This document shows, piece by piece, positions 9,494-18,138 of a stretch of DNA of 64,000 nucleotides; positions within the stretch are counted from its first letter, which is position 1; each line of letters opens with the position of its first letter. Source of the stretch: Massilia endophytica. Its GTDB lineage: Bacteria > Pseudomonadota > Gammaproteobacteria > Burkholderiales > Burkholderiaceae_D. The position numbers were made by a program, and so were the translations under genes. The stretch covers positions 4,092,001 to 4,156,000 of the forward strand of contig NZ_CP088952.1 of NCBI RefSeq assembly GCF_021165955.1, written 5' to 3'. Below the pieces are notes generated by a model. It saw nothing but the letters and a program-made list of their open reading frames with translations, did no database searches and was not told the origin of the DNA.

Positions 9494-9577
9494 GGTAGTA
9501 CTCCAATCAAATGAAAACCTGTGCGGCCGCCGCACCGCGCTCGTGGCGCAGCGGACGGCCTGAATCCTTGCGGCCGC

Positions 9578-11026
9578 TTACGAAAACTCGCCCACCTTCA
9601 CGATCTTCAGCGCATTGGTGCCACCGACCTGGCCCATCGGCTCGCCCCAGGTCACGACGATCATGTCGCCCTTCTTGGCGACGCCGTACTCGACCAGCAG
9701 CTCCTCGGCCTGCTTCAGCACTTCGCCGCTGCTGCCTTCCTGCAGCAGATAGTGGGCGCGTACGTTACGGTACAACGAAGCCTTGCGCTGGGTGGTGACG
9801 CTTGGCGTCAACGCGAAGATCGGGGTGTCGATATTGTGGCGGCTCATCCACAGCGGGGTGGAGCCCGACTCGGTCAGGGCCACGATGGCCTTCACGCGCA
9901 GATGGTGCGCGGTGAACAGGGCGCCGTAGGCGATGGACTGGTCGATGCGGGTGAAGCGCACGTTGAGGAAGTCGGCGTCCAGCTTGTTGTACTCGGACTG
10001 TTCCGCTTCCACGCAGACGGCGGCCATCATTTCCACGGTCTCGACCGGGTAGCGGCCGGAGGCGGTCTCGGCCGAGGCCATCACGGCATCCGTGCCGTCC
10101 AGCACGGCGTTCGCCACGTCCGACACCTCGGCGCGGGTCGGCACGGCGTTGAAGATCATGGATTCCATCATCTGGGTGGCGGTGATGGCCAGCTTGTTCG
10201 ATTCGCGCGCCATGCGGATCATGCGCTTCTGCAGCGCGGGCACGGCGGCATTGCCCACTTCCACGGCCAGGTCGCCGCGCGCCACCATGATGCCGTCCGA
10301 GGCGTTCAGGATTTCCTGCAGGCAGGGAATGGCTTCCGCGCGCTCGATTTTGGCGATCATCATCGGCTTGTGGCCGAAGGGTTCGCCCGCGATATTGGCC
10401 AGCTGGCGCGCCATTTCCATGTCGGTCGCGTTTTTCGGGAAGGAGATAGCCAGATAATCGGCCTGGAAGCTCATGGCCACCTTGATATCTTCCATATCCT
10501 TGGCGGTCAGGGCGGGCGCGGTCAGGCCGCCGCCCTGGCGGTTGATGCCCTTGTTGTTGGACAGCTCGCCGCCGATCTTCACCGTGGTGTAGATCTCGTG
10601 GTTCACGATGCGGTCCACCACCAGCACGATCAGGCCGTCGTTCAGCAGCAGCACGTCGCCCGCGCGCAGGTCGTTCGGCAGGTTCTTGTAGTCCAGGCCC
10701 ACGCGCTCCTGGTTGCCCAGCTCGCCGTTCTCGCCCCACTTCGCATCCAGGATGAACTTGTCGCCGTTGGCCAGGTCGATCTTGTTGCCCTCGAACTTGC
10801 CCACGCGGATCTTCGGCCCCTGCATGTCGGCCATGATCGCCACTTCCCGTCCGCACTCGGCCGCTGCCTGGCGCACCAGCTTGGCACGGTCGATATGGTC
10901 CTGCGCCTTGCCGTGCGAGAAGTTCAGCCGCACCACATCCACGCCCGCGCGGATCATCTTGATCAGGACATTCAGGTCGGTGGAAGCTGGGCCGATGGTT
11001 GCGACGATTTTGGTGCCACGGGACAT
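9578..11026 (-). CDS. pyk: pyruvate kinase
   Basis: The 482-residue product converts PEP and ADP to pyruvate and ATP. It shows the N-terminal T-K-I-V-A-T-I-G-P-A-S, the active-site strand M-I-A-K-I-E-R-A-E-A near residue 225, M-V-A-R-G-D-L-A-V-E and A-T-Q-M-M-E-S-M. The C-terminal allosteric domain is intact (V-A-L-T-E-S-G-S-T and V-T-W-G-E-P-M). It lies 67 bases downstream of pgk and 84 upstream of fba on the same strand. Confidence 0.96.
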   Translation of the reverse strand: MSRGTKIVATIGPASTDLNVLIKMIRAGVDVVRLNFSHGKAQDHIDRAKLVRQAAAECGREVAIMADMQGPKIRVGKFEGNKIDLANGDKFILDAKWGENGELGNQERVGLDYKNLPNDLRAGDVLLLNDGLIVLVVDRIVNHEIYTTVKIGGELSNNKGINRQGGGLTAPALTAKDMEDIKVAMSFQADYLAISFPKNATDMEMARQLANIAGEPFGHKPMMIAKIERAEAIPCLQEILNASDGIMVARGDLAVEVGNAAVPALQKRMIRMARESNKLAITATQMMESMIFNAVPTRAEVSDVANAVLDGTDAVMASAETASGRYPVETVEMMAAVCVEAEQSEYNKLDADFLNVRFTRIDQSIAYGALFTAHHLRVKAIVALTESGSTPLWMSRHNIDTPIFALTPSVTTQRKASLYRNVRAHYLLQEGSSGEVLKQAEELLVEYGVAKKGDMIVVTWGEPMGQVGGTNALKIVKVGEFS

Positions 11027-11093
11027 TGAGGATTCCTTGAAACGTTAGCGTTGTAGATGACGAAAAAGGCGCAGCTTGCGCTGCGCCTCGGGC

Positions 11094-12299
11094 TTACTTC
11101 TGGCTGCGTTGCGCCAGGATGTCGACTGCTGGCAGGGTCTTGCCTTCAAGGAATTCCAGGAAGGCGCCGCCGCCGGTGGAGATATAGCCAATTTTATCGG
11201 TAATGGCGTATTTTGCAATCGCCGCCAGGGTATCGCCGCCGCCCGCAATCGAGAAGCCTTTCGAGTTCGCGATGGCCATGGCCAGGGTCTTCGTGCCTTC
11301 GCCGAACTGGTCGAACTCGAACACCCCGACCGGGCCGTTCCAGACGATGGTGCCCGCCGCCGCGATCTGGTCCGCCAGTTGCCTGGCCGTCTTCGGGCCG
11401 ATGTCCAGGATCATGTCGTCGTCCGCCACGTCGGCCACGTCCTTGACGGTGGCGGCGGCGGTGGGCGAGAACTCCTTGGCGCACACCACGTCCACGGGAA
11501 TCGGCACCTGGGCGCCGCGCGCCGCCATCTTTTCGATGATGGCCTTGGCGTCCTTCACCAGGTCCGGCTCGGCCAGGGACTTGCCGATCTTCAGCCCGGC
11601 GGCCAGCATGAAGGTGTTGGCGATGCCGCCGCCCACGATCAGGTTGTCCACCTTGTCGGCCAGGGATTCGAGGATGGAGAGCTTGGTGGACACCTTGGAA
11701 CCGGCCACGATGGCCAGCAGCGGGCGGGCCGGTGCGCCCAGGGCCTTGCCCAGGGCATCCAGCTCGGCGGCCAGCAGGGGACCGGCGCAGGCCACGGGCG
11801 CGAACTTGGCGATGCCGTGGGTGGAGGCTTCCGCGCGGTGGGCGGTGCCGAAGGCGTCGTTCACGTACACGTCGCACAGCTTGGCCATCTTCTGGGCCAG
11901 CTCGTCCGAATTTTTCTTTTCGCCCTTGTTGACGCGCACATTCTCCAGCAGCACCACCTGGCCGTTCTGCAGGTTTTCCAGGCCCGCGCCGTCCACCCAG
12001 TTCTGCTTCAGTTCGACCGGCTGGCCCAGCAGCTCGGCCATGCGCTTGGCGATGGGCGCCAGGCTGTCTTCCGGCTTGAATTCGCCTTCGGTGGGACGGC
12101 CCAGGTGGGAGGTCACCATGACCTTGGCGCCTGCGGCCACGGCGGCCTTGATGGCGGGCACGGAAGCGCGGATGCGCGTATCTTCGGTGATGTTGCCCGC
12201 ATCATCCTGCGGTACGTTCAGGTCGGCGCGGATGAATACCCGCTTGCCTTGCAGCGCATTTTGCGCGATCAGATCCTGCAGACGAATGAAGTTCAGCAT
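11094..12299 (-). CDS. pgk: phosphoglycerate kinase
   Basis: The product is 401 residues with the hallmark R-A-D-L-N-V-P-Q-D near residue 22, the T-S-H-L-G-R-P-T-E loop, K-V-S-T-K-L hinge and a C-terminal G-G-G-D-T-L-A-A nucleotide site. It interconverts 1,3-bisphosphoglycerate and 3-phosphoglycerate. It is the promoter-proximal gene of the minus-strand block pgk-pyk-fba-GFA-purC-sua5. AAAAGGA lies directly upstream of the ATG. Confidence 0.96.
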   Translation of the reverse strand: MLNFIRLQDLIAQNALQGKRVFIRADLNVPQDDAGNITEDTRIRASVPAIKAAVAAGAKVMVTSHLGRPTEGEFKPEDSLAPIAKRMAELLGQPVELKQNWVDGAGLENLQNGQVVLLENVRVNKGEKKNSDELAQKMAKLCDVYVNDAFGTAHRAEASTHGIAKFAPVACAGPLLAAELDALGKALGAPARPLLAIVAGSKVSTKLSILESLADKVDNLIVGGGIANTFMLAAGLKIGKSLAEPDLVKDAKAIIEKMAARGAQVPIPVDVVCAKEFSPTAAATVKDVADVADDDMILDIGPKTARQLADQIAAAGTIVWNGPVGVFEFDQFGEGTKTLAMAIANSKGFSIAGGGDTLAAIAKYAITDKIGYISTGGGAFLEFLEGKTLPAVDILAQRSQK

Positions 12300-12368
12300 G
12301 GCCTTCCAAAAGGATGGGTGAGGAAAAGACCAGTATTTTACCGCAAGCTCACTTTGGAATTTCGCTAA

Positions 12369-12698
12369 TTAAAACAAATGCAATAAACGCAGCGCGGTGA
12401 AGAGGAGCATGCCGAAGACGATGGTTTCCAGCATGTTGCGGCGGAACAGATACCAGCCGATGGAGGCCACGCCCGCCACCAGCTTGGGATTGAGCACCGT
12501 GAGCTGGGTGGTGGACGGATCGAGCAGCAGGTCCGGCCCCACGATGGCGGCCAGGGCGCAGGACGGGGCATAGCGCAGCATCTCGTGCACGCGCGGCGGA
12601 ATGTTCACGCGGTGCCCCACCAGCCAGAAGCCGCTGCGGGTGATGCCTGTGGCCACGGCCAGGGCGATGATGGTGATCCAGATTTCGAGGTCAGACAT
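12369..12698 (-). CDS. azlD: AzlD-family branched-chain amino acid exporter subunit
   Basis: The 109-residue hydrophobic protein has about four membrane segments (starting E-I-W-I-T-I-I-A-L-A-V-A) and the mid-protein S-C-A-L-A-A-I-V-G-P-D typical of AzlD (YgaH-like) partners. It overlaps the 3' end of azlC by eight bases, which suggests translational coupling. AzlC and AzlD together export branched-chain amino acids such as valine through the inner membrane. Confidence 0.9.
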   Translation of the reverse strand: MSDLEIWITIIALAVATGITRSGFWLVGHRVNIPPRVHEMLRYAPSCALAAIVGPDLLLDPSTTQLTVLNPKLVAGVASIGWYLFRRNMLETIVFGMLLFTALRLLHLF

Positions 12699-13425
12699 TT
12701 TTCGCTTTCCGGCCGCCGATTTCTTCCACGGCCATGGCGGTCGCCATGCCCACCACCACGGCGGCCAGCAGGCCGAGCTTGTAAGGCATGCCCGCCGCGA
12801 GCACCGCCACCACGCCCGCCACCAGCACGCCGCACAGGGCGGGCTTGCTGGCCACCATGGGCACCAGGATGCAGATGATGGCCAGCGTGCCCGCGAAGCC
12901 CAGGCCCCAGTCGGCGGGCACCTGGTTGCCGAGGAAGATGCCCGCGATGGAGCCGCCCTGCCAGGCCAGCCAGTTCGGATGCAGCAGGCCTTTCAGGAAG
13001 GACACCTTGCCCGCCTCCGGCCGCACGTCCGGATAGCGTTGCAGGAAGAGTGCGACGGTGAGGTCACCCGCCGTGTAGCCCAGCGCCAGTCGCCGGTACC
13101 AGGGCAGGCTGGCGAAATGCGGGGCGAGCAGGGCGGAGAAGATCAGGAAACGCAGGTTGACCACCAGGGCGGTGGCGAAGATGACCCAGATGGGCGCGGC
13201 GGCGGCGATCAGCGGCAGGGAGGCCAGCTGGGCGGAACCGGCAAAGACCAGGAGCGTCATGCCCAGGGCCTGCGGCACGGTGAGGCCGGACTTGATCATG
13301 GCCACCCCCACCACCACGCCCCAGGCAGCGATGCCGAACAGGGTCGGCATGCCAACCCGGATGCCTTCGCGCCACGAAGCCTCGTGGTGGGCGGCGATAT
13401 CGGGCTGGCGGTCGGTGTCGTTCAT
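12691..13425 (-). CDS. azlC: AzlC-family branched-chain amino acid permease subunit
   Basis: The product is a large hydrophobic subunit (244 residues from the chosen start) with the family opening G-I-R-V-G-M-P-T-L-F-G-I-A-A-W and six to eight membrane segments. The start is uncertain: the ATG at 13425 (M-N-D-T-D-R) fits the family length, but no strong ribosome site precedes it, and an in-frame ATG at 13488 has AAAGGA upstream. It is divergent from the small zinc-finger gene at 13560. No Lrp-type regulator is adjacent. Confidence 0.88.
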   Translation of the reverse strand: MNDTDRQPDIAAHHEASWREGIRVGMPTLFGIAAWGVVVGVAMIKSGLTVPQALGMTLLVFAGSAQLASLPLIAAAAPIWVIFATALVVNLRFLIFSALLAPHFASLPWYRRLALGYTAGDLTVALFLQRYPDVRPEAGKVSFLKGLLHPNWLAWQGGSIAGIFLGNQVPADWGLGFAGTLAIICILVPMVASKPALCGVLVAGVVAVLAAGMPYKLGLLAAVVVGMATAMAVEEIGGRKAKNV

Positions 13426-13559
13426 GTGGTCGGATTGCCACACATTGAAAATCGATCGCTGGCGGCCTTGGCACTCGGAGACCGACATTTTACCGATGAA
13501 TCCTTTTGCCTGCCCGAATCCGTTAAAATCGTGCTTTTTGATCCACGGAGCACGAAGAA

Positions 13560-13751
13560 ATGAGCAATGCCACCGCCCCAGTCGAACTCGACGGCAAAGA
13601 CCTCCCGGCCCACTGCCCTAATCCGGCCATGCCGCTGTGGTCCTCGCATCCGCGCGTGTTCCTGGATTTCAACGCCCACGGCGACGCGAAATGCCCTTAC
13701 TGCGGCACGCAGTACCGCCTGAAGCCGGGCACTGTGGCGTCGCACCACTAA
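13560..13751 (+). CDS. small zinc-finger domain protein
   Basis: The 63-residue protein has His53-free C-terminal C-P-Y-C-G-T-Q-Y and an upstream C-P-N-P, with conserved W-S-S-H-P-R-V-F-L. This arrangement matches the short zinc-finger proteins related to the mitochondrial complex I NDUFS6/CHCC family that are widespread next to housekeeping genes in betaproteobacteria. GGAG lies nine bases before the ATG. It probably shares a transcript with the downstream SnoaL-like gene, four bases away. Confidence 0.82.
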   Translation: MSNATAPVELDGKDLPAHCPNPAMPLWSSHPRVFLDFNAHGDAKCPYCGTQYRLKPGTVASHH

Positions 13752-13754
13752 GCG

Positions 13755-14174
13755 ATGGCCAAAAAACAGCTCAATGGCAGCGCCGCCGAATGCGAGGCGG
13801 CCTTCTACGACGCCCTCAACCGCGCCGACGTGGACGCGTTGATGGCCCTTTGGGCTGACGACGACGAGATCGTCTGCGTGCATCCCGGCGGCGGGCGCCT
13901 GATCGGCCACGGCGCCATCCGTGCCTCCTGGAGCACCATCCTGGAGCACGGCGGCCTGCATATCGTGCCCACCCAGCTGCACGAAACGCACAACCTGATG
14001 AGCTCCGTGCACACCGTGATCGAAGGTGTTGCGGCCGCTGCGGGCGAACCCGCCCATTTGATCGCGACCAATGTGTACGTAAAAACACCGAAAGGCTGGC
14101 GGATTGTGTTGCATCATGCATCGGTAGCCGCCGGCCCGGCCCCCGCCGATCCGCGCGCAGCCGTCCTGCACTAG
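13755..14174 (+). CDS. SnoaL/DUF4440-like NTF2-fold protein
   Basis: The 139-residue product shows a cystatin-like cone fold pattern: an N-terminal helix F-Y-D-A-L-N-R-A-D-V-D-A-L, then M-A-L-W-A-D-D-D-E-I-V-C-V-H-P-G-G and the closing strand G-W-R-I-V-L-H-H-A-S. The W-x-x-x-x-H-P-G-G variant is common in YybH-like members. Function is unknown; such proteins bind small ligands or are enzymes. It sits between the zinc-finger gene and a YheT-like hydrolase. Confidence 0.85.
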   Translation: MAKKQLNGSAAECEAAFYDALNRADVDALMALWADDDEIVCVHPGGGRLIGHGAIRASWSTILEHGGLHIVPTQLHETHNLMSSVHTVIEGVAAAAGEPAHLIATNVYVKTPKGWRIVLHHASVAAGPAPADPRAAVLH

Positions 14175-14205
14175 TGCACCGGGGCCCGTCCCCGTTTTGA
14201 TCGCC

Positions 14206-15186
14206 ATGGACTATCGAGCACCTTTCTGGCTTCCGAACGGCCATTTCCAGACCATCTATCCGGCCACGCTGATGGCCAAGCCGGAGGTGGCCTTCCGCCG
14301 CGAGCGCTGGAACACGCCGGACGGCGACTTCATCGATGTCGATTTCGTGGATGGCGAAGTGGGACAGCCCTTCGTGCTGCTCTTCCACGGCCTGGAAGGC
14401 TCCTCCAACAGCCACTACTGCCGCGCCATGATGGCCGAGCTGCGCGCGCGCGGCTGGTCCGGCGCCGTGCCCCACTTCCGCACCTGCTCCGGCGAAGAGA
14501 ACCTGGCGCCCCGCTTCTACCACTCGGGCGACGCGCAGGAGGTGGACTGGATCATCCGCAAGCTGCGCCCCCGCGCACAAGGCAAGTTCTACGCCTGCGG
14601 CGTGTCCCTGGGCGGCAATGTGCTGCTGCGCTGGCTGGGCGAGTCCCAGCACCAGGCGGAGATCGTGGATGCGGCCGTGTCCGTATCCGCCCCGCTGGAC
14701 CTGGCGCGCGGCGGCGAGGCCCTGTCGCGCGGCTTCAACCGCCTGTACCAGCGCATGTTCCTGCAGACCCTGAAGCCCAAGTGCGTGGCCAAGCACCGCC
14801 AGTTCCCCGGCCTGTTCGACCTGGAAGCCATGCTGGCCGCGAACGACCTGTACAGCTTCGACAATGTCGTCACCGCTCCCCTGCACGGCTACCGCAACAC
14901 GGAAGACTACTGGGACCGCGCGAGCGCGAAGCATGTGCTGGGCGACATCACGGTGTCCACCCTGGTGCTGAACGCGCAGAACGACCCCTTCCTGCCCGGC
15001 CGCCACCTGCCGCGCCATGCCTCCTCGCATGTAGTGCTGGACTACCCGGCGCATGGCGGCCACGTGGGCTTCGCCAGCGGACGCCTGCCGGGAAGCCTGC
15101 AATGGCTGCCGCAGCGCATGCTCCATTTCCTCGAAGGCGGACGCCCCATCAGCGCGCCCGCGCCCACCCAACTGTGCGAAGCTTGA
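14206..15186 (+). CDS. YheT-family alpha/beta hydrolase
   Basis: The 326-residue product opens with M-D-Y-R-A-P-F-W-L-P-N-G-H-F-Q-T-I-Y, the signature of the YheT/EMB8 hydrolase group. The oxyanion region is L-L-F-H-G-L-E-G-S-S, the nucleophile elbow is G-V-S-L-G-G-N (Ser near residue 136), and late Asp and His are in N-D-P-F-L and Y-P-A-H-G-G-H-V-G-F. I use the ATG at 14206; a TTG nine bases upstream is in frame but has no ribosome site. Physiological substrate is not known. It is followed three bases later by a small conserved gene. Confidence 0.87.
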   Translation: MDYRAPFWLPNGHFQTIYPATLMAKPEVAFRRERWNTPDGDFIDVDFVDGEVGQPFVLLFHGLEGSSNSHYCRAMMAELRARGWSGAVPHFRTCSGEENLAPRFYHSGDAQEVDWIIRKLRPRAQGKFYACGVSLGGNVLLRWLGESQHQAEIVDAAVSVSAPLDLARGGEALSRGFNRLYQRMFLQTLKPKCVAKHRQFPGLFDLEAMLAANDLYSFDNVVTAPLHGYRNTEDYWDRASAKHVLGDITVSTLVLNAQNDPFLPGRHLPRHASSHVVLDYPAHGGHVGFASGRLPGSLQWLPQRMLHFLEGGRPISAPAPTQLCEA

Positions 15187-15189
15187 AGC

Positions 15190-15765
15190 ATGGATGATAT
15201 CGTCAAGCAGGCCATGGCCAAGTGGCCGAACGTTCCGCATTGCTACGGCTGGCTGCTGCTCGATGCGCGCGGCAACTGGCGCATGCGCGACGAGCGCGCC
15301 CAGCACCTGAACCTCCCCGGCGACAAGCTGGCCAACCGCGCGCTGACCGGTTTTATCGAGCGCAATTACCTGCACGACGAGCACGGCAACTGGTACTTCC
15401 AGAACGGACCGCAGCGCGTCTACCTCAATCTCGAAGCCACGCCCTATATCGCGCGCACCGATCCGGCGCAGGGCTTCATGCTGCACACCCAGCAGCCGCT
15501 GGGCGCCGTCGACAAGGTCTTCCTCACCGAGGCGGGTGAACTGATCCTGCAAAGCGGGGACGTGGTGGCGCAGCTGGATGACCGCGATGTGGCGCAGGTG
15601 CTGGCCCGGCTCCGGCTGGACGGCAAGCCCGCGGACGATGAAGTCCTGCTGTCGTGGATGACGCGGCCTGCGGGCACGCTGACGCTCGATGGTGTTGCGG
15701 TGGAGCGTTTGGAGCACGGCCGCGTGCCCGAGCAGTTCGGCTTCCGCCGCCTGCCCGCCCCTTAA
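15190..15765 (+). CDS. conserved betaproteobacterial protein of unknown function (about 190 residues)
   Basis: The 191-residue soluble protein has no signal peptide or membrane segment. Recognisable features are C-Y-G-W-L-L-L-D-A-R-G-N-W-R-M-R-D, then N-W-Y-F-Q-N-G-P-Q-R-V-Y-L-N-L and T-P-Y-I-A-R. I know this pattern as a DUF2946/2944-type conserved Burkholderiales protein but cannot fix the family number from memory. It starts three bases after the YheT-like hydrolase and converges on the M48 protease gene with two bases between stop codons. Its role is unknown. Confidence 0.75.
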   Translation: MDDIVKQAMAKWPNVPHCYGWLLLDARGNWRMRDERAQHLNLPGDKLANRALTGFIERNYLHDEHGNWYFQNGPQRVYLNLEATPYIARTDPAQGFMLHTQQPLGAVDKVFLTEAGELILQSGDVVAQLDDRDVAQVLARLRLDGKPADDEVLLSWMTRPAGTLTLDGVAVERLEHGRVPEQFGFRRLPAP

Positions 15766-15767
15766 GC

Positions 15768-17339
15768 TCAGTCCTTCTTCTTGTCGCCCATGGCTTCGCG
15801 CCTGCGCGCCTGCCATTCGCGCTCGCGCGCATCGATCACGGAGTGATCGTAGTAGGAGGCATCGGGCGCCTTGCGCGCCAGCGCCAGCTGGTCGAGGGCG
15901 GCCATGGTGCCGCCCAGTAGCGAATACGATTCCGCCAGCGCGATGTGCTGCAGGGCGATCTTGCCCAGTTTCGAATAGGCCTGCGCCAGCAGGTCCTGCA
16001 GCTCCGGCTCGCTGCGATAGAGCTGCAGCTGGTCGCGCAGGAAGCGTTCGGCGTCCTGCGAGCGGCCGCCCTTGATGAGGGCATCCGCGTACTGCCACAC
16101 CACGCCGCGCGACAGGGGGAAGCGCTTCTGCGCCTCGTCCGCCTCCGCGATGGCCTTGGCGATCACTTCCTTGTTGTCTTCCTGATCGAGCTTGATGTCG
16201 ATGGACTGGAAGGCCATCATGGTCTCGGCTATTCCCTTCGGCAGCGGCGAACTGAACGCGCCCTTCGCCGCGGGAGCGTCGATGGTGGCGCGCGCCTTGT
16301 CCAGCCATTCCTGTGCGGCCGCGTAGTCCTTGCGCTTCTGCGAGAGCATGGACATGCCGTACTGGCCGGACGCAATCGCCTGGCGGCTCTGCTGCGCCAT
16401 GAGCATGCGGAAGAACTGTTCCGTCTCCGCCTGGCCCTTGGTGGTCTGGTCCTGCAGCACGCGCGCGCGGGCACGGGCGAGATAAAAGTCGAGGGCATCC
16501 ACGCGCTGGCGGTACGGCTGCTCGCGGATGCGCGCCTGGATGTCGGCGATGCGCTCCGTCGTGAGCGGGTGCGTGAGCAGGTAGGACGGCACCACGTCGC
16601 TGTAGTTGCGCGTGGCCGTCTGCATGCGCTGGAAGAAGCCCACCATGCCGCTGGTGTCGTAGCCTGCCGCGCCCATGATCTGGAAGCCGATGCGGTCCGC
16701 CTCGCGCTCGGCGTCGCGGCCGAAATTAAGCTGGCGCTGGATGGCGAGGCCCTGCCCGCCCAACATCACGCCCATCGCCGCATCCGGATTCGATTTCGCG
16801 GCAAGGGCGGCGAGCACCATGGCCGCCAGCGGAATCAGCGCATCCGTTTTCTGCTCGCCCAGCTGGCGGGCAATGTGGCGCTGCGTCACGTGGCCGATTT
16901 CGTGCGACAGCACGGAAGCGAGTTCGGACTCCGACTGCGCCGCCAGCAGCAGCGCCGAGTGCACGCCGATGAAACCTCCGGGCAGCGCGAAGGCGTTCAG
17001 CATGGGATCGCGCACCACGAAGAAGAAGTAGTCGTAGTTTGCCTCGCCGCGCGCGCCGGGACGGGCGCTCACCAGGGTGTTGCCGAGATTGTTCAGGTAT
17101 TCGAGGATGGGCGGATCGTCGAGATAATCGCGGTCGAAGCGGATATCGCGCATGATCTCCTCGCCCAGCTTGCGCTCGGTGACTGGCGAAAGCGCCTCGC
17201 GCGAGGTATCTCCCAACGACGGCAGGTTCGGCACATTGGACGGCGCCAGCGCGGATTGCGCCTGGCCCAGCGGCGCGGCGCAGGCCAGCGAGACCGCAGC
17301 GGCAGTCAGCAGACGACGGGGAAAACGGGTGGCATTCAC
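15768..17339 (-). CDS. BepA-like periplasmic M48 metalloprotease with TPR-like tail
   Basis: The 523-residue product has a signal peptide (cleavage after Q-A-Q-S near residue 29) and the zinc site H-E-I-G-H at 146-150, with the third ligand in D-A-E-R-E-A-D near residue 210. The region after about residue 290 is helical and repeat-like, as in BepA (YfgC), which degrades or assists misassembled LptD and other outer membrane proteins at the BAM complex. The length is close to BepA. It diverges from moaC, with 53 bases between starts. Confidence 0.88.
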   Translation of the reverse strand: MNATRFPRRLLTAAAVSLACAAPLGQAQSALAPSNVPNLPSLGDTSREALSPVTERKLGEEIMRDIRFDRDYLDDPPILEYLNNLGNTLVSARPGARGEANYDYFFFVVRDPMLNAFALPGGFIGVHSALLLAAQSESELASVLSHEIGHVTQRHIARQLGEQKTDALIPLAAMVLAALAAKSNPDAAMGVMLGGQGLAIQRQLNFGRDAEREADRIGFQIMGAAGYDTSGMVGFFQRMQTATRNYSDVVPSYLLTHPLTTERIADIQARIREQPYRQRVDALDFYLARARARVLQDQTTKGQAETEQFFRMLMAQQSRQAIASGQYGMSMLSQKRKDYAAAQEWLDKARATIDAPAAKGAFSSPLPKGIAETMMAFQSIDIKLDQEDNKEVIAKAIAEADEAQKRFPLSRGVVWQYADALIKGGRSQDAERFLRDQLQLYRSEPELQDLLAQAYSKLGKIALQHIALAESYSLLGGTMAALDQLALARKAPDASYYDHSVIDAREREWQARRREAMGDKKKD

Positions 17340-17392
17340 GGTGCTATCATACCTGTCATTTCTGAAACCGGGCTTATGCCCTCCTCCGCCTT

Positions 17393-17872
17393 ATGACCGA
17401 CCAGACGCTGACCCATTTCGACTCCACCGGACAGGCCCACCTGGTCGATGTCGGCGCCAAGGCCGAAACCCACCGCATCGCCGTAGCGACGGGGAGCATC
17501 CGCATGAAGCCCGAAACGCTGGCCATTATTCTATCGGGAAGCGCCAAGAAGGGGGATGTTCTGGGCATTGCCCGCATCGCCGCCATCATGGGCGCCAAGC
17601 GCACCAGCGACCTGGTGCCGCTCTGCCATCCCCTGGCGCTGACGCGCGTGGCGGTGGACTTCGAAACCGACGAAGCCGCGTCTGCGGTCCACTGCCGCGC
17701 ACAGGTCGAAACCTACGGCAAAACCGGCGTGGAGATGGAGGCGCTGACCGCCGTGCAAGTGGGCCTGCTCACCGTCTACGACATGTGCAAGGCGGTGGAC
17801 CGGGGCATGGTGATGAGCGATATCCGCGTGCGCGAGAAGCATGGCGGAAAGTCCGGCGACTGGTCAGGCTGA
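17393..17872 (+). CDS. moaC: cyclic pyranopterin monophosphate synthase
   Basis: The 159-residue MoaC catalyses the second step of molybdenum cofactor synthesis. The motifs [13 protein letters not shown] (active-site Lys and His), [11 protein letters not shown] and [11 protein letters not shown] are all present. No other moa gene is adjacent. Two molybdoenzymes in this window (38227 and 60265) would depend on the cofactor. The accessory AT-rich segment begins just downstream. Confidence 0.95.
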   Translation: MTDQTLTHFDSTGQAHLVDVGAKAETHRIAVATGSIRMKPETLAIILSGSAKKGDVLGIARIAAIMGAKRTSDLVPLCHPLALTRVAVDFETDEAASAVHCRAQVETYGKTGVEMEALTAVQVGLLTVYDMCKAVDRGMVMSDIRVREKHGGKSGDWSG

Positions 17873-18138
17873 ACTCAGCGCATACGCGCGCATATCGGCA
17901 AATATTGGCTCAAATTGTCAGGTGGCCATAGTATCCGCCTACTTTTCCTCTAGTTACTTTCATGTCGCTGGGATATTGCATCGCCGTCTAGATCATTGCT
18001 GGAACAATCTGAGCGCTACCACTTCCGGCGAGGCATCGAAGCCGCTTCGAACTCCAGCGCTGAAAGCTCCGTCACGACACCGATGAAAGCCCCTCGAACT
18101 GCCCGGGGCCACAGTGCAACCTAAACCTCAAGAGAACC
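17873..18138. other. gap between moaC and the retron; no gene seen
   Basis: This 266-base stretch contains no convincing reading frame, hairpin terminator or repeat. Base composition drops from GC-rich in moaC to AT-richer towards the retron, so one edge of the acquired segment probably lies here. No direct repeat or integrase site was found by eye. Confidence 0.5.
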